DNA of 13,110 bases from JBGOUV01 sp041477815 (GTDB taxonomy: Bacteria > Acidobacteriota > Terriglobia > Bryobacterales > JACQDG01), in assembly GCA_041477815.1 (NCBI GenBank), contig JBGOUV010000182.1, forward strand, positions 1-13,110. The letters run 5' to 3'. The notes under the pieces were generated by a model. The model was given only the letters and a program-made list of their open reading frames with translations. It was not told the DNA's origin and ran no database searches. Position numbers and translations under genes: made by a program. This document shows, one piece after another, positions 1 through 6,698 of this stretch. Within the stretch, counting starts at the first letter, position 1. Each line of letters begins with the position of its first letter.

Positions 1-1708
1 CCGCCAGCCAAACAATGTACCGCGTGTTTCTCTTCTGAACTTCAGCCGTAAGATCGCCCGGCAGCTCATCGAGCTTTTCCTTGAAAAAGCGGCGATCGCC
101 ATCGGGTGAGCGCACGTCGCGGCTTCCCACCAGGTTGCCCAGCCAGAAGACCAGAAACAGGTTCCCGTCCACCCGTCCCTTCCGGTAGTCCCCTAGGTAG
201 TACGCCAACCCTCGGTCGCGGTACACCGCCGCCAGCCCGCTCTCCTCGCCGAACGCTCCGGCCGCGGCGAACTGGACGCAGCAATCCACCATGCGCTCAT
301 ACAGTCCCCGCCAGGAAGACCCCGGCGGCTGCTCCCCCAGCACGTCCAGCATCTGCAACTGCAACTCGCCGGAAATCTTGTAATTCACGCGCCCGCCGGT
401 GGACTGTCCGATCATCTGCAATACCGACGCCTGCTTGCCGCTCCCCGAGTGTATGCTCAGGGTCCCGTCGAAATGCCGGGCGACCTCGGCCAGCTCCCGC
501 ACCCGCACCCCCAATTCCTGGAGCGGCTTGCCGCCGAACTCTTTTCCCACCCGCGGCGCCAGCTCCGGCCACATCTTGTGGGCCGCGTACTGCTCCAGAC
601 GCTCCAGCGTCTCCGGATAGGCCTGCCGCTTCTTGAACCCCAGGTTCGGCGGAACCAGTTGCGCCCTTCTTCCCCGCCCGGCCAGCCAGTGCATGTAGAA
701 GATCAGCTCCGGCGCGGTGGTCAGGGTCTCGGCCTCGTCGATGGACGGCTCGAAGTCGAAGTCCCGCGACCCCTTCACCTCTATTATGTAGTCGTACAAC
801 TGCTCGTTCAGCTTCAGACTCTCGGCGAACTTCACGGCCAGCCGCCGGATCTCCCGCTCTCCAAAGGCATACCGTTTCCCGGCAATCTCCACGCCAGCCC
901 CGAACTCTCCGAGCACCCATCTCCGTTCCTCCGCGGTCAGAACTCTCTCCCAGTGCGCCTCCACCTCCGCCTCGCTCCACGCCCGAGGATGCCGCCCATC
1001 CGCCTCCAGCCGGAACAGCCGCGACGTATCGGTGGTGAACTTGGTATATCCCGCCGCCGCCCGGATCGCCTCCTTGGTCTGCTCGATCGACCGCGCGATT
1101 TCGCGATCCTCCGCCCCGCTGATGATGAAGTGGTCCGCCTCGGCGTTATACCCCTGCCGCCAGCCGGCCCGGATCGCCGCCCACAACCCGGCGTGGTACA
1201 GGTGCTCAATCGACACCCGCGTATGCCCGAGCTCGGTCGGATTCTCGCCGCTCCTTCCGGCCAGCCGCGCGTCGGTGGTCATCTCCCGCGTCGCCGAGAG
1301 CTGCACCGTACTGGCCATGTTGACGCCCTTCGCCTCGAGCACCCGCCGGAACGCCTCGAACGCCGCGGGCAGCGAGAGCTCCGGATGCCGGTTCCCCACC
1401 GCCACCGCCGGCCGGTCTCGCTGCGGCCGGGGCAGGAACGCCCGATCGATGCGCTCGGCAAAGTCCCGCACCGCCTCGCGATCCCCCGAGCCGAACGGCC
1501 GCGCCTCCACGCCCGCCGCCCCGCATCGCAACAAGCTCGGCTTCCCCTCCACGTCGGCCGCCACGCACAGCACCTCTCCATCCCGTGCCAGCGACCCCCA
1601 ATACACCTGCACGCCGTCCACCTGCGGCCCCGCTTGCGCCGCCTCCCGCCGCACGTCTTCCGTTACCTCGCGAATCGCCCGCACATAGTCACCGATCGGC
1701 CGCAGCAT
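1..1708 (-). CDS. UxaE-family (tagaturonate epimerase-like) protein, C-terminus cut by the window edge
   Basis: An uninterrupted minus-strand frame of 569 codons starts at the ATG at 1708, 6 bases after a purine-rich GGGAGGG ribosome-binding site, and leaves the window without a stop. Residues about 320-435 look like the UxaE family: IDEAETLTTAPEL (about 323-335), then LAPRVGKEF, and LSIHSGSGKQ (about 417-426), with a His-Ser-Gly-Ser core. UxaE of Thermotoga interconverts D-tagaturonate and D-fructuronate in galacturonate catabolism, and this protein may act on the same or a related sugar acid in the cytoplasm. Two things are odd. It is already longer than the roughly 480-500 residues I recall for characterised UxaE, with an extended N-terminus, and the expected Asp after HSGS is Gly. 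It is therefore a divergent member whose substrate should not be assumed. It is divergent from the DUF4258 gene, and no other pectin or uronate genes are visible. Family moderately sure, function unsure. Confidence 0.62.
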   Translation of the reverse strand, partial: MLRPIGDYVRAIREVTEDVRREAAQAGPQVDGVQVYWGSLARDGEVLCVAADVEGKPSLLRCGAAGVEARPFGSGDREAVRDFAERIDRAFLPRPQRDRPAVAVGNRHPELSLPAAFEAFRRVLEAKGVNMASTVQLSATREMTTDARLAGRSGENPTELGHTRVSIEHLYHAGLWAAIRAGWRQGYNAEADHFIISGAEDREIARSIEQTKEAIRAAAGYTKFTTDTSRLFRLEADGRHPRAWSEAEVEAHWERVLTAEERRWVLGEFGAGVEIAGKRYAFGEREIRRLAVKFAESLKLNEQLYDYIIEVKGSRDFDFEPSIDEAETLTTAPELIFYMHWLAGRGRRAQLVPPNLGFKKRQAYPETLERLEQYAAHKMWPELAPRVGKEFGGKPLQELGVRVRELAEVARHFDGTLSIHSGSGKQASVLQMIGQSTGGRVNYKISGELQLQMLDVLGEQPPGSSWRGLYERMVDCCVQFAAAGAFGEESGLAAVYRDRGLAYYLGDYRKGRVDGNLFLVFWLGNLVGSRDVRSPDGDRRFFKEKLDELPGDLTAEVQKRNTRYIVWLA

Positions 1709-1802
1709 GCGATGCCCTCCCTCTCTAATGATATAGTGGCCACAGCCGCAGTTGGCTAGCTTTCCCTGCTCGTGCCAAGAAGGGCTGTCAATACCATCCC
1801 CC

Positions 1803-2057
1803 ATGAGTGAGCGCTATTCCAGGATCCAGATCGATCCCCATACCCTGGAGCGTGCCGAGGAACGCGGCGCCACTGCTGCCGAGATCACCGATGTAATCCA
1901 GACTGGCTTTCCTTTCCCGGCCAGGCACGGACGACTTGGCAAGTATAAGATCTATCCCTTTGCCAGGAAACGCGGGAGTAGACTCTACGAGCAAAAGAGG
2001 GTCGAGGTGTTCTACACTCTCGAAGAGGACGTGCTCGTAACCGTTTACGTCTTCTAG
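1803..2057 (+). CDS. DUF4258-type small protein
   Basis: This encodes an 84-residue protein starting MSERYSRIQI. An early HTLERAEERG segment (residues about 13-22) followed by a helix (AAEITDVIQTG) and a basic beta-rich second half (YKIYPFARKRG, VEVFYTLEED, VLVTVYVF) match DUF4258, whose members share a His-x-x-x-Arg-x-x-x-Arg-Gly pattern. The function of the family is unknown. The compact RelE/ParE-like size and layout have led to toxin-like suggestions, which is inference only. The ATG at 1803 was chosen because the homologous part begins just after it; an in-frame TTG at 1752 would add 17 unconvincing residues. Neither has a good ribosome-binding site: AAGAAGGG at 1777-1784 is distant from 1803. 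The next gene begins 19 bases after the stop and encodes a DUF2283 protein, a frequent partner of DUF4258. Confidence 0.7.
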   Translation: MSERYSRIQIDPHTLERAEERGATAAEITDVIQTGFPFPARHGRLGKYKIYPFARKRGSRLYEQKRVEVFYTLEEDVLVTVYVF

Positions 2058-2064
2058 GGACGCT

Positions 2065-2070
2065 GGGAGG
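2065..2070 (+). promoter_or_regulatory. Ribosome-binding site of the DUF2283 gene
   Basis: GGGAGG lies six bases before the GTG at 2077. It is one of the few strong Shine-Dalgarno sequences on the plus strand here and is the reason for choosing a GTG start. Confidence 0.7.
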
Positions 2071-2076
2071 TCAACG

Positions 2077-2292
2077 GTGCAGATTCTGTATAACGACCAG
2101 ACCGATCTGCTTTACCTCCGCTTGGATGATCGCAGGCAAGAGGTTGTCAACAAGGTGGCAACCGAAGACGTGGTGCTGGATCTGGGAGACGACGATAAGA
2201 TCGTCGGCATCGAGATCCTTGACGCCTCCAGGCATGTTAACCTGCAAGCCCTGTTGCCCATCCGGCGTGGGGCCAGCCCTGAAGCTGGCTGA
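2077..2292 (+). CDS. DUF2283 small protein
   Basis: This encodes a 71-residue protein starting at GTG, with GGGAGG at 2065-2070 six bases upstream, which settles the start. The sequence has the DUF2283 pattern: an early YNDQTDLLYLRL strand pair (residues 5-16), a central acidic turn, and DDDKIVGIEILDAS (about 38-51). The last pair of segments is the hallmark of the family, in which a short beta-sheet carries the conserved Gly-x-Glu-Ile. The function of the family is unknown. It lies 19 bases after the DUF4258 gene, so the two are almost certainly co-transcribed. Pairs of this type recur in bacteria, and the arrangement resembles a toxin-antitoxin or sensor-partner module without proving one. 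A short hairpin (2272-2289) covers the end of the gene. Confidence 0.75.
   Translation: MQILYNDQTDLLYLRLDDRRQEVVNKVATEDVVLDLGDDDKIVGIEILDASRHVNLQALLPIRRGASPEAG
2272..2289 (+). repeat. Small hairpin over the 3' end of the DUF2283 gene
   Basis: GCCAGC (2272-2277) and GCTGGC (2284-2289) are perfect inverted arms around the six-base loop CCTGAA. The flanking G2271 and T2290 add a wobble pair. The stop codon begins at 2290. There is no T-run, so this is at best a weak 3'-end structure separating the small-protein pair from the POTRA gene. Confidence 0.4.
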
Positions 2293-2365
2293 GCGTTGCC
2301 GGAAATGCCGCTCGCAACCGGGACCTCCTCGCAAACGTCCGAGGCTGTGGGGGCTTCCTAGCCCA

Positions 2366-3682
2366 ATGATTCCCCTCCTCCTGCTCGCCGTCCTCGCCCA
2401 AGTCGCCCCCGCCCCGCGTCGTCCCAGTCGCCCCTCTCGCCCCGTCGCCGCTCCCGCTGCTCCCAAGCCCGACCGCTGGCCGCTGGCGTCGCTCCGTATC
2501 GAGGGCAACAAGCTGCTTCCGTCCGACGCCATCGTGGCCGCCACCGGCCTGAAGCCCGCCCAGCTCATCAACCGCGCCGACCTCGAAGCCGCCGCCGCGC
2601 GCCTCACCGACAGCGGCGTCTTTGAAACCCTCTCCTTCCGGTACACCCCCACCCCCGATAAGCAGCTTGCCGTCATCTTTCAAGTGCAGGAAGTCGTCGA
2701 CCTCTACCCGGTGGCTTTCGAGCGCCTCGACCAGCCGGACGCCGATCTCATGCAATACCTGCGCAGCCGCCTGCCCCTGTTCGGCCCCCAGGCTCCCGCT
2801 ACCGGCCCTATGCTCCGCCGCATCACCGAGGCCCTCGAAGCCCGCCTCCCCCTGAAGGTTTCGGGCCGCCTCCAGCCCGGGCCCGACGGCGCTCTGCGCC
2901 TGACCTTCCGCCCCACGGTCCCGCCCCCCAGCATCACGTTCGTTCGCTTTACGGGAACCCAGGTGCTCCGCGACGTCGATCTCCAGGGAAAGTTCTACCA
3001 AACCGTCGTCGGCATTCCCTATACCGAGCCGCGCCTCAAGGAGCTCCTGGACCACAACATCCGCCCGCTATTTGAGGAGAAAGGACGCCTGCGGGTCCGC
3101 TTCGGCCCCTTCGCCGTGGAGGAATCCAAGGAGCCCAGCGGCGTGCAGATCACGGTTCCGGTCCAGGAAGGCGACGAGTTCCACTTCGGCGCCCGCCGCT
3201 TTGAAGGACACACCCGCTTCCCCGACAAGGACCTCGGCAAACTGGCCCCGCTCGAACCCGACGCCGTCGCCAACTTCGCCCTGGTCCACAAGGCCGCCAC
3301 CGACATCGAGCGCCTCTACCGCCGCACCGGCTTCCTGCACGTCAAAGTGACGCCCGACCGCACCATAGACGACGCCAAGAAGTCCGTCGACGTCGTCCTT
3401 GGCGTCCGCGAAGGCGACCAGTTCCGCCTCCGCACCCTGACCATCAAGGGCCTCGATATCAACGCCGAAGCCGCCGTCCGCAAACGGTGGGGTCTCCAGC
3501 GAGCCCAACCCTTCGACGACACCTACCCCGACGTGTTCATCCGCCGCATCCAGGAAGAGGAGATGTTCGACCGCCTCGCCAAAATCATCCCCCGCGTGGT
3601 CCTCGACGAAGCCGAAAAGATGGTCGACGTGGAACTCACCTTCGTCGGCGCCGCGCCCCCCAAACCCACCCCCCTCCCCTGA
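2366..3682 (+). CDS. Secreted POTRA-repeat protein without an outer-membrane barrel
   Basis: This encodes a 438-residue protein. It begins with a short hydrophobic signal-like stretch (MIPLLLLAVLAQVAPAP) and a Pro/Arg/Ala-rich linker to about residue 37. POTRA-like units follow: one at about 38-112 (SLRIEGNKLLPSDAI, then an amphipathic helix and a VFETLSFRYTP strand), and others starting near 189 (ITFVRFTGTQVL), 271 (FGARRFEGHTRFP) and 353 (LRTLTIKGLDINAE). The region about 113-188 may hold a further degenerate unit. POTRA repeats dock unfolded proteins or partners in the periplasm in BamA, TamA and FhaC. Here the protein stops at a Pro-rich tail (PPKPTPLP) after the last repeat, with no C-terminal beta-barrel. 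It would therefore be a soluble or lipid-free periplasmic POTRA protein. The ATG at 2366 is preferred over an upstream in-frame start because it begins the signal sequence. It is followed after three bases by the DUF192 gene. Confidence 0.75.
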   Translation: MIPLLLLAVLAQVAPAPRRPSRPSRPVAAPAAPKPDRWPLASLRIEGNKLLPSDAIVAATGLKPAQLINRADLEAAAARLTDSGVFETLSFRYTPTPDKQLAVIFQVQEVVDLYPVAFERLDQPDADLMQYLRSRLPLFGPQAPATGPMLRRITEALEARLPLKVSGRLQPGPDGALRLTFRPTVPPPSITFVRFTGTQVLRDVDLQGKFYQTVVGIPYTEPRLKELLDHNIRPLFEEKGRLRVRFGPFAVEESKEPSGVQITVPVQEGDEFHFGARRFEGHTRFPDKDLGKLAPLEPDAVANFALVHKAATDIERLYRRTGFLHVKVTPDRTIDDAKKSVDVVLGVREGDQFRLRTLTIKGLDINAEAAVRKRWGLQRAQPFDDTYPDVFIRRIQEEEMFDRLAKIIPRVVLDEAEKMVDVELTFVGAAPPKPTPLP

Positions 3683-3685
3683 CCC

Positions 3686-4138
3686 GTGCGCTATCTACTC
3701 CTTCTATTCCTCCTGCTGGTCTCCTGCCGGACCTCCCCCTCCCCCGAGACCTCCACCGAGCTCCCCACCATCCCGGTCACCCTCCCCAGCGGCAAAGTGA
3801 TCCGCGCCGAGCTGGCCACCGAGCCCCGCGACCAGCAGCGCGGCCTCATGTTCCGCACCTCGCTCGCCCCCGACCGCGGCATGCTCTTCGTCTTCCCCGC
3901 GCCCGCCGCCAATCATCCGTTTTGGATGTACCACACTCTTATCCCCCTCGACATTCTCTGGATCGACTCCCACCGCCGTATCGTCTTTGTCTCCCCCCAG
4001 ACTCCTCCCTGCCCGTCCGAGAACCCCCCGGACTGCCCCAACTACGGCGGCCCGGCCGGAGCCCAATTCGTTCTCGAGCTCTCCGCCGGCTCCATCGCCG
4101 CCCACGGCCTCCAACCGGGTGATACACTGCGGTTCTGA
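3686..4138 (+). CDS. DUF192 family lipoprotein
   Basis: This encodes a 150-residue protein starting at GTG three bases after the POTRA stop. A hydrophobic stretch ends in the lipobox LVSC, so Cys14 is the likely lipidation site and the protein is probably anchored in a membrane facing the periplasm. The body is a clear DUF192 domain: RGLMFR (52-57), GMLFVF (65-70) and the FWMYHTLIPLDILWID segment (79-94), which carries the near-invariant Trp-Met and Pro-Leu-Asp. The family forms a small beta-barrel of unknown function. An insertion at about 105-121 brings two cysteines (109 and 117) that could form a disulfide outside the cytoplasm. The stop codon TGA overlaps the ATG of larB by one base, a strong sign of translational coupling. 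There is no obvious link between DUF192 and nickel-cofactor synthesis, so co-regulation may not mean a shared pathway. Confidence 0.88.
   Translation: MRYLLLLFLLLVSCRTSPSPETSTELPTIPVTLPSGKVIRAELATEPRDQQRGLMFRTSLAPDRGMLFVFPAPAANHPFWMYHTLIPLDILWIDSHRRIVFVSPQTPPCPSENPPDCPNYGGPAGAQFVLELSAGSIAAHGLQPGDTLRF
4120..4128 (+). promoter_or_regulatory. Possible internal extended -10 before larB
   Basis: TGATACACT contains TG-N-TACACT, four of six matches to TATAAT with an extended TG. It lies inside the end of the DUF192 gene, nine bases before the larB ATG. Transcription from it would start within a few bases of the ATG. No convincing -35 box is present, so it is a weak candidate alongside read-through from upstream. 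Confidence 0.25.
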
Positions 4139-4884
4139 TGACCGAACAAACCCTTCGGACCCTTCTCGAAGCCGTCCACAGCGGCAAGGTCGGGGTGAAC
4201 GACGCTCTCCGCGACCTGCGCCACCTCCCCTTCGAGGACCTGGGCTTCGCCAAGGTCGACCACCACCGCGCCCTGCGCCACGGGATGCCCGAGGTCATCC
4301 TGGGCTCCGGCAAAACTCCTCAGCAGGTGGCCGCCATCGCCCGCCGTCTCCTGGAGCGCAACCAGAACCTCCTCATCACACGAGCCAACCGTCCCATCTA
4401 TCTTCAGGTCAAGAAGCTCTCCCGCAAAGCGGAGTTCTTCCCCCTCTCCGGCGCCATTCGGGTCTGGGCCGACCGCGAAGTCACCGGCAAAGGAACCATT
4501 GCCGTAGTCTGCGCCGGCACCAGCGACATACCGGTGGCCGAGGAGGCCCAGGTTACCGCCGAAGTGATGGGCAACCGCATCGACACCCTCTATGACGTCG
4601 GCGTCGCCGGCATCCACCGCCTCATCTCGAACCGCGACCGCCTTTCGCAGGCGCGCGTGATCATCTGCTGCGCCGGGATGGAAGGGGCGCTGCCCTCGGT
4701 GGTCGGGGGACTGGTGGCGGTCCCGGTCATTGCGGTACCCACCTCGGTCGGCTACGGCGCCAGCCTGAACGGCATCGCCGCCCTGCTGGGAATGCTCAAC
4801 TCCTGCGCCAGCAACGTAACGGTGGTCAACATCGACAACGGATTCGGGGCCGCCTACGTGGCCAGCATGATCAACCGGCTGTGA
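4138..4884 (+). CDS. larB: LarB, nickel-pincer cofactor biosynthesis carboxylase/hydrolase
   Basis: This encodes a 248-residue, PurE-related cytoplasmic enzyme. LarB carboxylates the pyridinium ring of nicotinic acid adenine dinucleotide and releases AMP, giving the dicarboxylated mononucleotide that LarE and LarC turn into the nickel-pincer cofactor of lactate racemase and related enzymes. An N-terminal helical part (about 1-75) precedes the PurE-like core. Visible motifs are VCAGTSDIPVAEEA (about 122-135), DVGVAGIHRL, CCAGMEGALPSVVGGLVAVPV, PTSVGYGASLNG and NSCASNVTVVNIDNGFGAA. Cys223 in NSCAS matches the cysteine (221 in Lactobacillus plantarum) that bonds covalently to the substrate. Length is normal. 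The ATG overlaps the DUF192 stop by one base. No larC or larE follows; the run ends here against a minus-strand gene, so the partner genes must be elsewhere. Confidence 0.93.
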   Translation: MTEQTLRTLLEAVHSGKVGVNDALRDLRHLPFEDLGFAKVDHHRALRHGMPEVILGSGKTPQQVAAIARRLLERNQNLLITRANRPIYLQVKKLSRKAEFFPLSGAIRVWADREVTGKGTIAVVCAGTSDIPVAEEAQVTAEVMGNRIDTLYDVGVAGIHRLISNRDRLSQARVIICCAGMEGALPSVVGGLVAVPVIAVPTSVGYGASLNGIAALLGMLNSCASNVTVVNIDNGFGAAYVASMINRL

Positions 4885-5325
4885 CTACCCCTGGAGACCC
4901 AGAATCCGCTCCCGGACCTGCTCCACATCGATGCTGGAGACTTCGCCGCCTCTCGGCCCCGCGGTGTAGACGGCGATGACGTCCAGGCTGCGGGTGCTTT
5001 CGATCACCAGAAAGCCCTCGGCCCCGTGGATGAACACGATTCCGAAGTCCCTCGTGATCCGGCTGCAGTCCACCCTGGTCGCGAAATCGGGCTTCAAGGA
5101 ATCGTCCACGAATTTGGACGGCTCGATACCCGGCACCGCGATCTTCATGCGCAGCCGCACCGTCTGCTCATTGGGATTGTGGATGTTAACGACGGTCTGG
5201 TACACGCCGGGAAGCAGCGAACCGGTCGTTTGGGAGGTTCCTGGAATGTTGGCGGTACAGAGAAACTTCGCAGCGTATTGGAAGTGATAGGGCGTGCTGG
5301 CAATAGCCGCAGTCTTTCGAGCCAT
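4885..5325 (-). CDS. Conserved protein of unknown function
   Basis: This encodes a 146-residue protein, MARKTAAIAS to ILGLQG, that I cannot assign to a named family. It has no signal sequence or membrane segment and looks like a beta-sandwich: VYQTVVNIHNP (about 41-51), VRLRMKIAVPG, FGIVFIHGAEGFLVIES and LDVIAVYTAGP, ending in a short helix (DVEQVRERILG). I recall similar stand-alone proteins sharing the closing SxDVExVRxR pattern in soil bacteria, but this is memory rather than a search. The ATG at 5325 is preferred over the one at 5331: AGGAG lies seven bases before 5325 but only one base before 5331. Its stop TAG directly abuts the larB TGA with no base between, so transcripts of the two run into each other and no terminator separates them. 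Confidence 0.7.
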   Translation of the reverse strand: MARKTAAIASTPYHFQYAAKFLCTANIPGTSQTTGSLLPGVYQTVVNIHNPNEQTVRLRMKIAVPGIEPSKFVDDSLKPDFATRVDCSRITRDFGIVFIHGAEGFLVIESTRSLDVIAVYTAGPRGGEVSSIDVEQVRERILGLQG

Positions 5326-5332
5326 GGGCATT

Positions 5333-5337
5333 CTCCT
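5333..5337 (-). promoter_or_regulatory. Ribosome-binding site that decides the start at 5325
   Basis: On the minus strand AGGAG ends seven bases before the ATG at 5325. The nearby in-frame ATG at 5331 would be only one base away and too close. The start at 5325 is therefore preferred. Confidence 0.6.
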
Positions 5338-5385
5338 CTCTAAATAGAGTGATCCGGCGACGCCCTTCCGTTACACCCGGAATCC

Positions 5386-6081
5386 TCAGATTCTCAAACC
5401 CTGCCCCGGCTGGAGGGCCACCACTTCCACCCCTGGCGCCAGCTCCTGCAACTGCTCCGGCCTCCCCACCAGCGGCGGAAAGGTCCCGAAGTGCATTGGA
5501 AAGACCTTCTTCACCCCGAGCAACCGGCATGCTACCGCGGCCTCCCGGGGTCCCATGGTGAACAGGTCTCCGATCGGCAGCATGGCCAGCTCCGGCCCGT
5601 AGAGCTCCCGGATCAACTGCATGTCCCCGAACACGTTGGTGTCTCCGGCATGGTAGAGTCGCCGCCCGTCCGGCAACTCCACCACGTACCCGCAGGCCTC
5701 GCCGCCGTAGACGATCTTCCCGTCGTCGAGGATGCCGCAACTGTGGTCGGCGTGGACCATCGTCACCTTCACCCCGCCCGCCTGCTGCGTCCCCCCCTTG
5801 TTCATCGGCGACGTGTTCTCAACCCCTTGGGACTGCAGCCAGTGGCACAGCTCATAGATCCCCACCACCCGAGGCTGGAACTCCTTCGCCAGCCGCACCG
5901 CATCCGCAATGTGATCGAAGTGCCCGTGGGTGATGAGGAGGGTGTCTACCCGCGTCAAGCGATGTCCTTGCGGGAAGGCAGGATTCCCTTCCGTCCACGG
6001 ATCTATCAGGATCGTCTCGCCGTCTTCCAGCTCCAACTGGAAGGTCCCGTGTCCGAGCCAAGTGATCTTGAGCTCACTCAT
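5386..6081 (-). CDS. UPF0173-type metal-dependent hydrolase (metallo-beta-lactamase fold)
   Basis: This encodes a 231-residue cytoplasmic protein starting MSELKITWLG. Zinc-binding signatures of the metallo-beta-lactamase fold are all present: THGHFDH with His52, His54, Asp56 and His57; His113 in ADHSCG; Asp147 in YHAGDTN; and His197 in PMHFGTFP. Length and the short WLGHGTF opening match the UPF0173 family (UlaG-like hydrolases), whose natural substrate is unknown. The ATG at 6081 has GGGGGAGAG just upstream; the longer in-frame extension from 6111 is made of repeat-derived residues and was rejected. It follows the response-regulator gene by 51 bases, which include a 14-base tandem repeat, so it could be its co-transcribed partner, but nothing shows a functional link. 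The catalytic set is complete, so the enzyme is probably active. Confidence 0.9.
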   Translation of the reverse strand: MSELKITWLGHGTFQLELEDGETILIDPWTEGNPAFPQGHRLTRVDTLLITHGHFDHIADAVRLAKEFQPRVVGIYELCHWLQSQGVENTSPMNKGGTQQAGGVKVTMVHADHSCGILDDGKIVYGGEACGYVVELPDGRRLYHAGDTNVFGDMQLIRELYGPELAMLPIGDLFTMGPREAAVACRLLGVKKVFPMHFGTFPPLVGRPEQLQELAPGVEVVALQPGQGLRI

Positions 6082-6090
6082 GACTCTCCC

Positions 6091-6118
6091 CCAACACCCA
6101 TCATCCAACACCCATCAC
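6091..6118. repeat. Two-copy 14-base tandem repeat upstream of the hydrolase gene
   Basis: The unit CCAACACCCATCAT occurs at 6091-6104 and again at 6105-6118 with one final-base change (T to C). It lies in the 5' leader of the hydrolase, between it and the response-regulator gene. It may be a short replication-slip repeat or part of a leader sequence; its role is unknown. Confidence 0.7.
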
Positions 6119-6132
6119 TCGCCGCCAGGCGC

Positions 6133-6564
6133 CTACCCGGCCTTCGCTTTCTTGGACTTGGTTCCCTTGACCGACCCCACCGGCTTCTTGGGAACTCGCC
6201 GGGTGAGCCGCGTGATGGCCCGCAGCAACCCCTGCACCTCTCCCGGCCCTTTCGAAAGCACGATGTCGGCCCCCGTGCTCTCCGCCTCCAGCCCCAGCGC
6301 CTCCACGTACCCCGATAGCAGCACGATCGGTATCTTCGGCCGGTCCTGCCGGATCTTCTTGATCACCTGCTGTCCGGTCATCCCCGGCATCCGGTAGTCG
6401 GTCACCACCAGGTCAAAGGTTTCTTCCTGAAACCGTTCCAGCCCGTCCGGCCCATTCGCTGCTGTCGTTACTTCGTGGCCCTGTTGCTCCAGGACCGTCC
6501 GCCGGGCAACCAGACCGTGGCGGTTGTCATCTATCAATAGTATCCGCAAGCTCTGCGCGCGCAT
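6133..6564 (-). CDS. Stand-alone response regulator receiver protein
   Basis: This encodes a 143-residue protein made of a single CheY-like receiver domain. The acid pocket residues Asp12 and Asp13 (LLIDDN), the phosphoacceptor Asp56 (VVTDYRMPGMTG), the switch Ser84 (VLLSGY) and the conserved Lys105 (IVLSKG) are all present, so it should be phosphorylated by a histidine kinase. There is no DNA-binding or enzymatic output domain. The last 20 or so residues are a Lys-rich tail (GTKSKKAKAG) that is unlikely to be a domain. The cognate kinase is not in the window. The start at 6564 has only a weak ribosome-binding site, but the receiver domain begins within seven residues. A promoter-like element with an inner palindrome lies 38 to 67 bases upstream. 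Its output could be protein binding, as in CheY or in single-domain regulators of phosphorelays; this is inference. Confidence 0.92.
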   Translation of the reverse strand: MRAQSLRILLIDDNRHGLVARRTVLEQQGHEVTTAANGPDGLERFQEETFDLVVTDYRMPGMTGQQVIKKIRQDRPKIPIVLLSGYVEALGLEAESTGADIVLSKGPGEVQGLLRAITRLTRRVPKKPVGSVKGTKSKKAKAG

Positions 6565-6601
6565 TCTTTGTCCGGCAGCCTTTATGAGGGAAATGGGCCG
6601 T

Positions 6602-6631
6602 AGCGTAACAGGAACTTCCTGCCTCTGTCAA
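6602..6631 (-). promoter_or_regulatory. Candidate promoter of the response-regulator gene
   Basis: On the minus strand a perfect TTGACA (6631 to 6626) is followed after 18 bases by TACGCT (6607 to 6602), which keeps the important first, second and last bases of TATAAT. Transcription would begin near 6595, about 30 bases before the ATG at 6564. The spacer holds a palindrome, listed separately. Confidence 0.4.
6609..6621. promoter_or_regulatory. Palindrome in the promoter spacer, possible operator
   Basis: CAGGAACTTCCTG has two perfect six-base arms (CAGGAA and TTCCTG) around one central base. It sits wholly within the spacer of the candidate promoter of the response-regulator gene, a common place for a repressor site. 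It does not match an operator that I can name. Confidence 0.4.
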
Positions 6632-6698
6632 CAGCCTGCTATGTCGCTGTAAAGAGGGAGAATCCAGGACTTGACTTTTCTCTGACCACTGGCCACTG

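Noticed and set aside
297..980. A 227-codon minus-strand open frame in a different frame from the UxaE-like gene.
   Set aside because: It is Gly/Ala/Arg-rich shadow sequence within the real gene on the same strand, and shows no domain.
449..1759. A 436-codon open frame on the plus strand over the UxaE-like gene.
   Set aside because: It is Pro/Arg/Leu-rich with no recognisable motif, lies opposite a minus-strand frame with clear family motifs, and comes from the high GC content.
1786..1791. A perfect TTGACA on the minus strand, as a possible -35 for the UxaE-like gene.
   Set aside because: No acceptable -10 box lies 16-18 bases downstream; the sequence there is CAGGGA-like.
3487..4122. A 211-codon plus-strand frame across the POTRA and DUF192 genes.
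   Set aside because: It is Pro/Arg/His-rich and overlaps two genes with recognisable signals, so it is a shadow.
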